Origin: Bifidobacterium anseris
GTDB lineage: Bacteria; Actinomycetota; Actinomycetes; Actinomycetales; Bifidobacteriaceae
DNA length: 64,000 nucleotides
Assembly: GCF_002860345.1 (NCBI RefSeq)
Contig: NZ_NMYC01000001.1
Location: 186,001-250,000, forward strand
Direction of reading: 5' to 3'
Numbering within the stretch: position 1 is the first letter of the stretch; each line of letters opens with the position of its first letter. Positions 49,291 to 57,379 of this stretch are shown here, in pieces. A model generated the notes under the pieces. That model was not told the DNA's origin. It worked only from the letters and a program-made list of their open reading frames with translations, and ran no database searches. The position numbers and the translations under genes were made by a program.

Positions 49291-51210
49291 ATGTCAGGTA
49301 CCCCCATGCCGCCGCAGCGTCCGGCGCCGCCGAATCCCGTGCGCCCGCCGCAGGCCGGCGTGAACCGTTCGATGCCGGCGCCTCGCCAGTCACAGGGCGT
49401 GCCGCAGCCTCGCGTCGCGGCGCCGCGTCCGCAGCAGCCGCCGCGCGCCGCCGCCGACCAGACGCGCACGTTCTTCGGAGGCGGCCATTTCGGTCCCGAA
49501 ACCGTCGTCATCATCGAGGATGGCAACGCGAGCGTCTACCCGCTTGCCGGCCACGAGGTCTGGGCGTTCGGGCGCGCGATGAGTCAAGATTCGGGAGTAC
49601 CGACGCTGCGTGTGCATTCGAGCATCGTCAGCGCGAACCACGGCGCCTTCGTGCTCGTCGACGGCCGCTGGCACTACCAGTCGCGCCAGACGACGAACCC
49701 GACCTACATCAACGGACGCAGACTGCAGCCGGACGCGCGCTATCCGCTCGCCGACGGCGACCTCATCCGCATCGACGGCGATCTGGGCAATCCCGATGCG
49801 CAGGGCGTCATCATCATCTTCACCGTCGACCAGAACCTCGGCCTGTGGCGTTCGTACCCGCTGCCACGGCAGGAGGGGCGCACGACGTACATCGGCCGCG
49901 CCGCCGCGCCGGACACGATCGTGCAGAACGTGCCCTATGTCTCGCGCAGGCACGCGCGCATCGACTTCGTGCGCGGGCAATACGTGATCCGCGACATCAA
50001 AAGCCGCATCGGCACCTATATCGACGGCCGTCCGCTGCGCGGCGCGCATGTGCTGCAGGAGAAGGACGTCATCGCGATCGGCGACTGCCGCTTCTATTTC
50101 ACGAAAGGCACGATCGTTTACGACCAGCGCGTCGGCGCCGGCGTGCGAGCGGCCGCGCAGCCGACGCCCATGCCGTCGATCGCCGTGCCCGCGCCGGCCG
50201 CCGCGACGGGACCTTTGGCGATGCCTGCGCCGATCACGACGGCGCTCGGCAAGCGTCCGGCATCGCCGGCGCCGAGCACGGCCGTGCAGCCGACGGCCGC
50301 GCAGATCGCGCAGCCCGTCATGCTCGACGTGCAGATCGACGACAAGACGGTCGGCGGCAGGCATCCGAAGACGCTGCTCAAGGACATCCATTTCCAGATC
50401 CCGCAGCACAGCCTCGTCGCGATCATCGGCACGTCGGGCGCCGGCAAGACGCTGCTGCTCAACTGCCTGTCCGGCAAGGACTCGCTGTACAACGGGCACA
50501 CGCGCTACAAGAACCAGAAGGACCTGCGCGCCCACTACAAGAACCTCGGGCCGATGATCGGCTACGTGCAGCAGAGCAACGTGTTCCTGCAGGAGCTCAC
50601 CGTCTTCGAGGAGATCTACTCGTCGGCGAAGCTGCGCATGGCCGAGGATTCGTCGCGCGCCGAGATCAAGGAGCAGGTCGACTCGGTGTTGCGCAAGCTC
50701 GACATCTACGCATTGAAGGATTCGCCGATCAAGAAGCTCTCCGGCGGCCAGAAGCGCCGCGTGAGCGTCGCACGCGAACTCGTCGGCTACAAGCCGGTGC
50801 TGTGCCTCGACGAACCCGACGCCGGCCTGAGCTACATCGACAAGGACAAGCTGTTCACGAAGCTGCGCGACATCGTCCACCCGCCGCGCGACATGCGGCG
50901 CACGGCCGGCGAGGACGGTTCGGAACGCGTGCTGTCGATCATCATGGTCATCCACGAGATCGACATGCTCGACATGTTCGACGAGGTCATCGTCGTCGCC
51001 GCGCCACGCGCGAAGGACCCGGGGATGCGCAATCCCGGACGCCTCGCGTTCGCCGGCACGCCCGCCGACGCCCTTAGGCACTTCGGCGGCGCGAAGGACT
51101 TCCGCGAGATGTTCAAGAACCTCAACGACCAGATCAGCGACCCCGATCACATCACCTTCACGCCGTATGAGGTGCCGGGGCTCGCTCCGCAGACGCCGCT
51201 CGGCGCATGA
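49291..51210 (+). CDS. ABC transporter ATPase with two N-terminal FHA domains
   Basis: 639 residues. After a Pro/Gln/Arg-rich head (1-60) come two FHA domains (about 75-165, GRAMS..VHSSIVSANHGAFV; about 190-270, YIGRAAAPDTIVQNVPYVSRRHARIDFV) that bind phosphothreonine peptides. An ABC ATPase follows (about 345-590): Walker A GTSGAGKT, signature LSGGQKRR, Walker B CLDEPDAGLS. The FHA part suggests control by a Ser/Thr kinase such as the PASTA kinase here, which is inference. The ATG at 49291 has GGAAGG about 10 nt upstream. The ABC-2 type membrane protein is encoded next. Confidence 0.9.
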   Translation: MSGTPMPPQRPAPPNPVRPPQAGVNRSMPAPRQSQGVPQPRVAAPRPQQPPRAAADQTRTFFGGGHFGPETVVIIEDGNASVYPLAGHEVWAFGRAMSQDSGVPTLRVHSSIVSANHGAFVLVDGRWHYQSRQTTNPTYINGRRLQPDARYPLADGDLIRIDGDLGNPDAQGVIIIFTVDQNLGLWRSYPLPRQEGRTTYIGRAAAPDTIVQNVPYVSRRHARIDFVRGQYVIRDIKSRIGTYIDGRPLRGAHVLQEKDVIAIGDCRFYFTKGTIVYDQRVGAGVRAAAQPTPMPSIAVPAPAAATGPLAMPAPITTALGKRPASPAPSTAVQPTAAQIAQPVMLDVQIDDKTVGGRHPKTLLKDIHFQIPQHSLVAIIGTSGAGKTLLLNCLSGKDSLYNGHTRYKNQKDLRAHYKNLGPMIGYVQQSNVFLQELTVFEEIYSSAKLRMAEDSSRAEIKEQVDSVLRKLDIYALKDSPIKKLSGGQKRRVSVARELVGYKPVLCLDEPDAGLSYIDKDKLFTKLRDIVHPPRDMRRTAGEDGSERVLSIIMVIHEIDMLDMFDEVIVVAAPRAKDPGMRNPGRLAFAGTPADALRHFGGAKDFREMFKNLNDQISDPDHITFTPYEVPGLAPQTPLGA

Positions 51211-51274
51211 GACGACGCATGTGCGGCCGGCGAATGCTAAGAACGAGAGTGGACGAGAGTAGGGGAGTGCAACG

Positions 51275-52393
51275 ATGAAGATGGTGCTCAGGCAGTTCGC
51301 GAGCTGTTTGGACGTCGCGTTCAAACTACTGTTCCGCGGAGGCAAAAGCCTCGTCATCATGATGATGTTCCCGATCGCGGGCGTCGCGATCGTCATCGCC
51401 GTCGCAGGAGACAACGTCTACCATCTGCAGACGGCGACGAAATCGGTCGCGTTCCTGCTCATGTGCACCTGCATCTGGGGCGGCCTGTTCAACTCGGTGC
51501 AGGTCGTCGTCAAGCAGCGCACCGTGCTGCAGGCCGACCTCGCCGCCGGACTCTACCCGGTCGCGTTCACGCTCGCAAACGCGATCGTGCAGTTCCTGCT
51601 GTGCGCGTTCCAAAGCGCCGTGCTGTGCCTGTGCTTCCCCGGCATCGCGCTCGTCTACGACGCGCGGCCGCCATCCTCGGGCGCGCTGATCGGCGGCCCC
51701 GGCGGCGTCTACTGGGAGTACTACATCACATTCCTGCTGTTGTTCTACGCCTCCGACGCGCTCGGCATGGTCGTCTCCACATTGATGAAAAGCGCCGAGA
51801 CGGCGACGTCGGTCACGCCGTACATCCTCATCGTCGAACTCGTGTTCTGCGGCATGCTCTTCGAACTCAAGGGCATCCTCAACAAAATCTCGTACGGCAT
51901 GATCAGCCGCTGGGGCATGGAGGCGCTCGGCACGACGAGCGACCTCAACTGCCTGCCGCTCAAGGACCCGAAGGAACAGGACGAGAACTCGTCGTCCGGG
52001 GGTGCGGCCGGCGGCGCGAGCGGCGAGCCGTCCGCCTCGCCGTCGCCGTCCGTCTCCGACGACGACGCGATGCCGTCCGGCGACCCGTCCGCGTTGGGCG
52101 ATGCCGCCGATGCCGCAGGCGCCGCGAACCCCGACGCCGCCGCGGCGGCCGACCCATCGGCGCTCGCGGCCGCGAAGCCGAAGCTTCCCGACGACCTGTC
52201 CTACTGCCCGGCCGGCATGAAGGACGAGATGCTCGACGGCGGCGGCTTCAAATACAGCGACGACTACCTCTACAACGACTGGCACATCGCGAAGGCGTGG
52301 ATCATCCTCGGCTGCTCAGCGCTCGCGTTGTTCGTCATCGCCGACCTGCTCGTGCACCGCTTCAAGAACACGAACAACCTCGGCAGGGAGTGA
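51275..52393 (+). CDS. ABC-2 type membrane protein, partner of the FHA-ABC ATPase
   Basis: 372 residues with about six hydrophobic helices (about 25-45, 60-80, 105-130, 150-180, 190-210, 345-365). Between the last two lies a long polar segment rich in Gly, Ser, Asp and Ala (about 225-335, SGGAAGGASGEPSASPSPS) that probably faces outside. The ABC-2 pattern AFKLLFRGGKSLVIMMMFPIA and its position 64 nt after the ATPase support a permease role. The gene end and its substrate remain unassigned. Confidence 0.87.
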   Translation: MKMVLRQFASCLDVAFKLLFRGGKSLVIMMMFPIAGVAIVIAVAGDNVYHLQTATKSVAFLLMCTCIWGGLFNSVQVVVKQRTVLQADLAAGLYPVAFTLANAIVQFLLCAFQSAVLCLCFPGIALVYDARPPSSGALIGGPGGVYWEYYITFLLLFYASDALGMVVSTLMKSAETATSVTPYILIVELVFCGMLFELKGILNKISYGMISRWGMEALGTTSDLNCLPLKDPKEQDENSSSGGAAGGASGEPSASPSPSVSDDDAMPSGDPSALGDAADAAGAANPDAAAAADPSALAAAKPKLPDDLSYCPAGMKDEMLDGGGFKYSDDYLYNDWHIAKAWIILGCSALALFVIADLLVHRFKNTNNLGRE

Positions 52394-52428
52394 GGGGACG
52401 GGCGTGGAGGCTGCGGCATCGTCGATGA

Positions 52429-52620
52429 CTACAACGATTCCGTGCCCACGGCGTTTCCGAATGGTTCCTCGTCGGCGTGGTATTCCTTGTTCCGTTTCTC
52501 GAAGAGCCGGGAAAGATCGGCGATTCGGATGATGCGTGTTGATTCGGCATTCTCGTCGTATGCGTTCATGCCGCTTGCCGACGAGCTCTGGTGCTGAGGT
52601 TCTTCTTCCGATATCTTCAT
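52429..52620 (-). CDS. Small protein of 63 residues beside a LytTR regulator
   Basis: An unrecognised acidic-to-neutral ORF (starts MKISEEEPQHQSSSASG, middle IIRIADLSRLFEKRNKEY, end FGNAVGTESL). It has no signal peptide, double-glycine leader, or membrane helix. GAAGGA lies 8-9 nt before the ATG. Three copies of a GGYYGATTGTGC repeat lie in the 300 bp upstream. The neighbouring LytTR-type regulator is on the same strand and upstream. A peptide signal, a target of the regulator or a chance ORF are all possible. Confidence 0.5.
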   Translation of the reverse strand: MKISEEEPQHQSSSASGMNAYDENAESTRIIRIADLSRLFEKRNKEYHADEEPFGNAVGTESL

Positions 52621-52917
52621 TATGTCGTCCTTCGCAGGCTGATTGTGCATGTGCAGTGATATGAGCGGCATAGATCTGATGCGTTATTCAGATGCCTCGA
52701 TGCCGGTGTCGTCATGGCCGATTGTGCTCTGTGGTCGATTGTGCATCTGCGCTTTGTCGCACATCGTACTTCGGCATATAGGATGCCGTATCGAGACGAT
52801 GATTGCCGAGAAGCGGAGATGTGTTTTTTCTTACGGGTAGTCGACCATTTCTCACTTCTCTCGACATGTGCGACCGTCGTGTTGGCAATGTGGATGCCGA
52901 CAGGGGCATCGTGGACC
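52621..52917 (-). promoter_or_regulatory. Intergenic region with three direct repeats, LytTR regulator to 63-residue ORF
   Basis: 297 bp, AT-richer than the chromosome around it. GGYYGATTGTGC appears on the plus strand at 52637-52648, 52716-52727 and 52733-52744, the last two with a 17-bp start-to-start spacing. A short dyad CGGCAT/ATGCCG lies at about 52772-52788. Because LytTR regulators bind direct repeats, these are candidate sites. Confidence 0.5.
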
Positions 52918-53616
52918 CTACTGATTGTGACGAACGGCAGAGAGCGGAGCGTGGTATCGATGAGGTCGGAGATGGCTGATCGGCACATGTGTGCCGTCGG
53001 TCAGTACGAAATCGCTTTTCGTGATCGCGTTGACGAAGTCGAAGTTCACCAGATAGCTCGAATGGCAGCGGTGGAAGCGCGACGGCAGGCGTTCGGCGAC
53101 GTCGGACAGCTTCATGTACGTGCGCACAGTGCCGTTGTTCTCGCCGTGGAAGACGGCCACGCGCAGCTTGCTCTCCACATACATGACCTGCGCTGGCCTG
53201 ACGACGTAGGAGGTATTGTTGAAGCGCACGGCGCAGGGCTGCTCGCGCAGGTCGCGCAACCGGTTCAGCGCGCGGCGGAACGTGTCGGAGAGCTCCTGAC
53301 GCCTGACCGGTTTGAGCAGGAAGCCGATGTGCCGCGTGTCGTAGACGACCGAGCAGTATTCGACGTGCCCAGTCACGTAGATCACCTGCACGCAGGGACG
53401 GTCGGCGAACATCTGCATCACCTCTTCGATGCCGTTCTCCCCGTCGCCCAGACAGATGTCGGCGAAGACGATGTCCACCTGCTGCCCGTCGAGTTCGCCC
53501 AGACTGGCGTACATGTCGATCCTGCAGTCGAGTTCCGCGGGAATGAGTTCCCGGAGCATGTCGTGCAGGCCGGCGCATTGCTCGGCGTCGTTATCCACAA
53601 TCGCGATACGGTACAT
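52918..53616 (-). CDS. Response regulator with LytTR DNA-binding domain
   Basis: 232 residues: a receiver domain (IAIVDNDAEQ acidic patch, VDIVFADICLGDGENGIEE with the phospho-acceptor Asp, VIYVTGH and FLLKPV with conserved Lys) and a LytTR domain (ESKLRVAVFHGENNGTVRTYMKLSDVAERLP, FHRCHSSYLVNFDFV). The C-terminal end after VPIS is atypical. No histidine kinase is adjacent. AGGAAAGGGA precedes the ATG at 53616. The gene lies in a lower-GC stretch with a 63-residue ORF, suggesting a later acquisition. Confidence 0.87.
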   Translation of the reverse strand: MYRIAIVDNDAEQCAGLHDMLRELIPAELDCRIDMYASLGELDGQQVDIVFADICLGDGENGIEEVMQMFADRPCVQVIYVTGHVEYCSVVYDTRHIGFLLKPVRRQELSDTFRRALNRLRDLREQPCAVRFNNTSYVVRPAQVMYVESKLRVAVFHGENNGTVRTYMKLSDVAERLPSRFHRCHSSYLVNFDFVNAITKSDFVLTDGTHVPISHLRPHRYHAPLSAVRHNQ

Positions 53617-53910
53617 GATTTCCCTTTCCTGCTCGTGCCCACCAGCTTTCTCCACTAGCACCGATAAGCGGAAATCGTTATACAACGCCGGATATGCCTG
53701 ATATGCCTCGACGTCATAAGTTCCCGACGCCGTGTCAGAAATGACGTCCCCCGCGCATGTATCGTCATGATTCCACATGACGATTATGACATGAACCCGT
53801 ACGTTTCTTACATCATACATTCAATGTGGTCATGTACTGCTGCTACGGGCGGACGGCGGCGCGGCCGTCCCGACCGCCGCACACACACCGCGTCCGACAA
53901 GCGCGGTTGA
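53617..53910. other. Intergenic region between LytTR regulator and phosphodiesterase-like gene
   Basis: 294 bp, AT-rich at its left end. It carries an 8-bp inverted repeat TCGTCATG/CATGACGA (53762-53769 and 53776-53783) and a GC-rich dyad GGACGGC/GCCGTCC (53851-53857 and 53864-53870). No gene or clear promoter identified. Confidence 0.5.
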
Positions 53911-55188
53911 ATGGGAGCCATGAGCATTGACGTTCCGGATATGACGACCCTGTTGCGATTCGTGCCGACCGCGCAGTACGGGGACACGATCGACACGGCG
54001 CGCCGCTGTGACGTGCCGGCGCCGTTCACGCCGGCCGATACGGCGCCGCGCGGGGGAGCGCTGCACCTGTCGTCGGTGCTGCCGGCGCTGAGCGCGGCGA
54101 TCGGCGTACCGACGACGACAGCCGTGCATGAGGAGCCCGCGGCGCTCGCATCAGCGCTCGGCATCCCCCAGGCGCGCAGCGCGATCGTCGTGCTCGTCGA
54201 CGGCCTGGGCTTCTGGAACCTCAAGATGAGCCTCGGCCACGCGCCGTATCTGCGCGCATTGCTGCACGACGCGGTAAACGACCGGCCGATCTGCACCTGC
54301 TCGCCGAGCACGACGACGGCCGCGATGGCGACCTTCGGCACCGGCACCTGCCCGGGGCTGACGTCGATGACCGGATACACGCAGCGCAACCCGCTGACCG
54401 ATGAGATCTGCCAGCTTATTCAGTTCCGCGGCGCGCCGCATCCCGAGGATCTGCAGCGCGTCGAGACGGTGTTCGAGAAACTCGCGGCGCAGGAGGTGCG
54501 CGTCACAAGCGTCAGCCTGACGCGGTTCATGGCGTCGCCGCTGACGCGCGCGGCGCTGCGCGGCGCGCACTACATCGGCAAGGACAATCCGCTCGACCGC
54601 ATCCGCGCGGCCGCCGACAGCGCGAAGGAGCCGGGACTGACCTACCTGTACCTGCGCGACGTCGACAAGACCGGACACGCCGAAGGATGGCGGTCCGAAC
54701 AGTGGACGACGACGCTCGAGAGGATCGACGGCCAACTGGAGACGCTGCGCAGGCTCGCGCCGCGTGGCACCGTGATCGTCGTCGTCGCCGACCACGGCAT
54801 GGTTGCGATCGACCCCGAACGACAGATCGACGTCGCCGCCGAGCCGCAGCTACTCGACGGCGTGCGCATGTTCGGCGGCGAACCGCGTTCGGTCATGGTG
54901 TACACGGACGACGGCGCCGACGTCGATGCGCTCGCCGCACGCTGGCGTGCACGGCTCGACGGGCTCGCGTGGGTGCGAACGAAGGACGAGGCGATCGACG
55001 CGGGATTCTATGGCCCGGTGAGCGAGGAGACGCGGCAGGTGCTCGGCGACATCGTCGTCGAAGCCGCCGACGATGTGACGATCGTCGATTCGCGCACGCA
55101 GACCGAGCTCGCGATGGCGATGCCGGGCGTGCACGGCTCGCAGACGATGCTCGAAATGGACATTCCGTGCATCGTCGACATGACCTGA
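53911..55188 (+). CDS. Alkaline phosphatase/nucleotide pyrophosphatase superfamily protein
   Basis: 425 residues, predicted metal-dependent phosphodiesterase or phosphatase. Motifs in order: IVVLVDGLGFWNL (first metal site), SPSTTTAAMATFGTGTCPG with the likely nucleophile Thr, TYLYLRDVDKTGHAEG (second metal site Asp/His) and VIVVVADHGMVAI (third). It lacks a signal peptide, so it appears cytosolic. The ATG at 53911 and an in-frame ATG at 53920 are both possible. The substrate is not shown. sepH is convergent. Confidence 0.87.
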   Translation: MGAMSIDVPDMTTLLRFVPTAQYGDTIDTARRCDVPAPFTPADTAPRGGALHLSSVLPALSAAIGVPTTTAVHEEPAALASALGIPQARSAIVVLVDGLGFWNLKMSLGHAPYLRALLHDAVNDRPICTCSPSTTTAAMATFGTGTCPGLTSMTGYTQRNPLTDEICQLIQFRGAPHPEDLQRVETVFEKLAAQEVRVTSVSLTRFMASPLTRAALRGAHYIGKDNPLDRIRAAADSAKEPGLTYLYLRDVDKTGHAEGWRSEQWTTTLERIDGQLETLRRLAPRGTVIVVVADHGMVAIDPERQIDVAAEPQLLDGVRMFGGEPRSVMVYTDDGADVDALAARWRARLDGLAWVRTKDEAIDAGFYGPVSEETRQVLGDIVVEAADDVTIVDSRTQTELAMAMPGVHGSQTMLEMDIPCIVDMT

Positions 55189-55228
55189 ACATGAGGACAT
55201 CGTCTGCATCGACAATCTGATTTGCGCG

Positions 55229-55258
55229 GACGATCTGATCTGCGCAGATCAGATCGTC
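55229..55258. repeat. 30-bp perfect palindrome
   Basis: GACGATCTGATCTGC followed directly by its reverse complement GCAGATCAGATCGTC, with no loop. It lies 41 bp after the phosphodiesterase-like stop and before the sepH end, so it may act as a terminator though no T tract follows. Confidence 0.9.
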
Positions 55259-55289
55259 GATGTGGCTACAGCGGATACCGCATGAGGGC

Positions 55290-55362
55290 GTGTTGTCTGG
55301 TTTGGCTACGCCTTCGGCTTGCCAGCAGTGTTGTCTGGTTTGGCTACGCCTTCGGCTTGCCA
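55290..55362. repeat. 35-bp duplication at the sepH 3' end
   Basis: A 35-bp sequence beginning GTGTTGTCTGGTTTGG and ending CGGCTTGCCA occurs twice, at 55290-55324 and 55328-55362. The right copy holds the last codons and stop of sepH. Confidence 0.92.
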
Positions 55363-56369
55363 AACATGATCTCATCCCAGCTGGGGACCGGGGGACGGTG
55401 GCGGTCGGTGCGGCGGTCGGACTTGGATTCGTCGGCGCGCGCGTCGGCATGCCGTTCGTCCGTGTGAGAAGCCGTCTGGGCGTCGTCGCAGGAGGCAGTT
55501 GTCCCGGACGGCTGCGGCTCGGGGGAGATCTCAGGCTGCTGCGGCGCGGACTGTGCTGCGGACTGCGCCTGCGCCTGCTCAGCCTGCTGCGCCTGCGGCG
55601 GCGCGGCGTCGGCGGGGTCCATCATATCCGGCTGCTGCGTGGCCGGCGTATCGCGGGGTTGGTTCCATGCGGCGACCGTCTGCTCGATGCGGGCGGAGCG
55701 CGCCGAATCGCCGGGCAACGAAATCGACGAGGGGATCGCGTCGTCGGGCACGTCGTCACCGCCGTTCACCGTGGCGGCGGTCATATCCGTCTCGCCGATG
55801 AGCTTGCGCGCGGCGTTGTTGATGCACACGACCGAATTGTCGTGCATGTTCCATGACCATTCCGCATGGATCGGGTGTCCGGCGGATGTGAAGGAGGCGG
55901 TGATGCGCCACGGTTCGAGGCCTCGCCGCGTCGCCTTCCACTCGACCTCGTCGCGCCGCACGCGCGCCGCGGCGAAGGTGCGTTCGATGACATCGCCGAG
56001 CGAGCGCATCCGCGACTCCTTGGGGGCGGGCACGCGCAGGAACTGCTCGATCGCGTAGTTCTTCTCCGATTCGATGGCCGACGAGAAGCGGCGCACGAGG
56101 ATCGGGCTCAGCCCGTAGCGTTCGGCGACCTGATCGGGCTCCATGCCGGCGCGGATGAGCGCCTGGATCTGCGAGATCGGCAGCGTGCGCTGCTGCGCGG
56201 GCGCCTCCTCGACGTGCCGTTCCGATTTGATCTGCTTGGCTTCGAGCAGGGCGCGCTCGAGCGTCTCGTCGATGTCCACGGCGAAGGAGGAGCCGCCCAC
56301 GGCGAACACCAGCAGGCCGGTCTTCGTGACATGGTCGAACCGTGCAACCGGGTAGGAGTCACCTGCCAT
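55344..56369 (-). CDS. sepH: Septation protein SepH
   Basis: Actinobacterial division protein that promotes FtsZ assembly. 341 residues: the N-terminal DUF3071 domain with a helix-turn-helix-like core (ALIRAGMEPDQVAERYGLSPILVRRFSSAIESEKNYAIEQF) and a Pro/Gln/Ala-rich middle, ending in the conserved VPSWDEIMFG motif that is typical of SepH. The start at 56369 has a GAGG about 9 nt upstream; an ATG at 56387 is an alternative. The DUF4193 gene diverges from it. Confidence 0.92.
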   Translation of the reverse strand: MAGDSYPVARFDHVTKTGLLVFAVGGSSFAVDIDETLERALLEAKQIKSERHVEEAPAQQRTLPISQIQALIRAGMEPDQVAERYGLSPILVRRFSSAIESEKNYAIEQFLRVPAPKESRMRSLGDVIERTFAAARVRRDEVEWKATRRGLEPWRITASFTSAGHPIHAEWSWNMHDNSVVCINNAARKLIGETDMTAATVNGGDDVPDDAIPSSISLPGDSARSARIEQTVAAWNQPRDTPATQQPDMMDPADAAPPQAQQAEQAQAQSAAQSAPQQPEISPEPQPSGTTASCDDAQTASHTDERHADARADESKSDRRTDRHRPPVPSWDEIMFGKPKA

Positions 56370-56529
56370 AGCCAACACCTCTTTCATCCAGAATGTGAAC
56401 GCTTTCCATTGTGCCCCACGTGTCGGATTTTGCGTAACGACTTCATCGTGTATCCTATGCGGGGAAAACCATGTATTGTATGGTGCGTCGCAATGATTAA
56501 GTCGCCATCAATCGATGAAAGGAATCGCT

Positions 56530-56823
56530 ATGGCACAGGATTATGATTCCCCGCGCAACAAGGACGAGGATGAGGAGTCGCTGCAGGCGCTCGGCAAGAG
56601 CTCGCAGAACTCCGCGACCGATATGGACGACGACGAGAACGCGATCGCCGAGGACTACGAGCTGCCCGGCGCCGATTTGAGCAACGAGGACGCATCGGTG
56701 ACCGTCATCCCGATGCAGGGCGACGAGTTCATCTGCTCCGAATGCTTCCTCGTCAAGCACCGCAGCCAGCTCGCGTACACGACGCCGGACGGCCAGCCGG
56801 TGTGCAAGGAGTGTGCGGCCTGA
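56530..56823 (+). CDS. DUF4193 family protein
   Basis: 97 residues, acidic (DYDSPRNKDEDEES, DMDDDENAIAEDYELPGADLSNED), ending in a zinc-ribbon type pair of cysteine motifs (CSECFLVKHRSQLAY and VCKECA). This is the actinobacterial DUF4193 family, whose function is unknown. It is encoded with dut, whose ATG overlaps its stop (TGATG). AAAGGA precedes the ATG at 56530. Divergent from sepH. Confidence 0.9.
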   Translation: MAQDYDSPRNKDEDEESLQALGKSSQNSATDMDDDENAIAEDYELPGADLSNEDASVTVIPMQGDEFICSECFLVKHRSQLAYTTPDGQPVCKECAA

Positions 56824-57293
56824 TGAGCTTCGACCCCGCATACAACGAACCCGAATCTACCGAGGTGCTCGTCTGCCCGGTCGACCCGGCGCATCCGGTC
56901 GAACTGCGCTACGCGCACGCCGGGGACGCCGGCGCCGACCTGATCACGACCGAGCATGTGGAGCTCGAACCTTTCGAACGGGCGCTCGTGCACACCGGCG
57001 TGCGCATCGCGCTGCCGGCAGGCTATGTGGCGCTCGTGCATCCGCGTTCGGGCCTCGCCGTGAACAAAGGCGTGACGGTGCTCAACGCGCCTGGCACCGT
57101 CGACGCCGGATACCGAGGCGAGATCATGGTGCCGTTGATCAACCTCGACGCCCACGAACGGGCCATCTTCGAGGCGGGCGATCGCATCGCACAGCTCGTC
57201 ATCCAGCGTTATGTCGAGGCGACTTTCGTGCCAGCCACGGCGCTGCCCGGATCCGACCGGGCCGAACGCGGCTTCGGGTCGACGGGGGCATAG
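56823..57293 (+). CDS. dut: dUTP diphosphatase
   Basis: Hydrolyses dUTP to dUMP and keeps uracil out of DNA. 156 residues with all five trimeric dUTPase motifs: HAGDAGADL, LVHPRSGLAVNKGVTVLN, GTVDAGYRGEI, FEAGDRIAQLVIQ and ERGFGSTGA. The start overlaps the DUF4193 stop, so translation is coupled. relA follows after 86 nt with its own TAGAAT hexamer (57323-57328). Confidence 0.96.
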   Translation: MSFDPAYNEPESTEVLVCPVDPAHPVELRYAHAGDAGADLITTEHVELEPFERALVHTGVRIALPAGYVALVHPRSGLAVNKGVTVLNAPGTVDAGYRGEIMVPLINLDAHERAIFEAGDRIAQLVIQRYVEATFVPATALPGSDRAERGFGSTGA

Positions 57294-57379
57294 AGGCGTG
57301 CCGATCGGCGGCGTGCCGCGCGTAGAATGAAATGACGCCCGTGGGAAGACGGCGCGTGGATGAGAGAGGAGCATGGACG

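Noticed and set aside
52918-52990. Frameshift at the end of the LytTR regulator
   Set aside because: The sequence after VPIS is atypical, but no alternative frame gives a better-known ending.
52714-53658. Plus-strand ORF of 314 codons
   Set aside because: Antisense to the LytTR regulator; no ribosome site or family.
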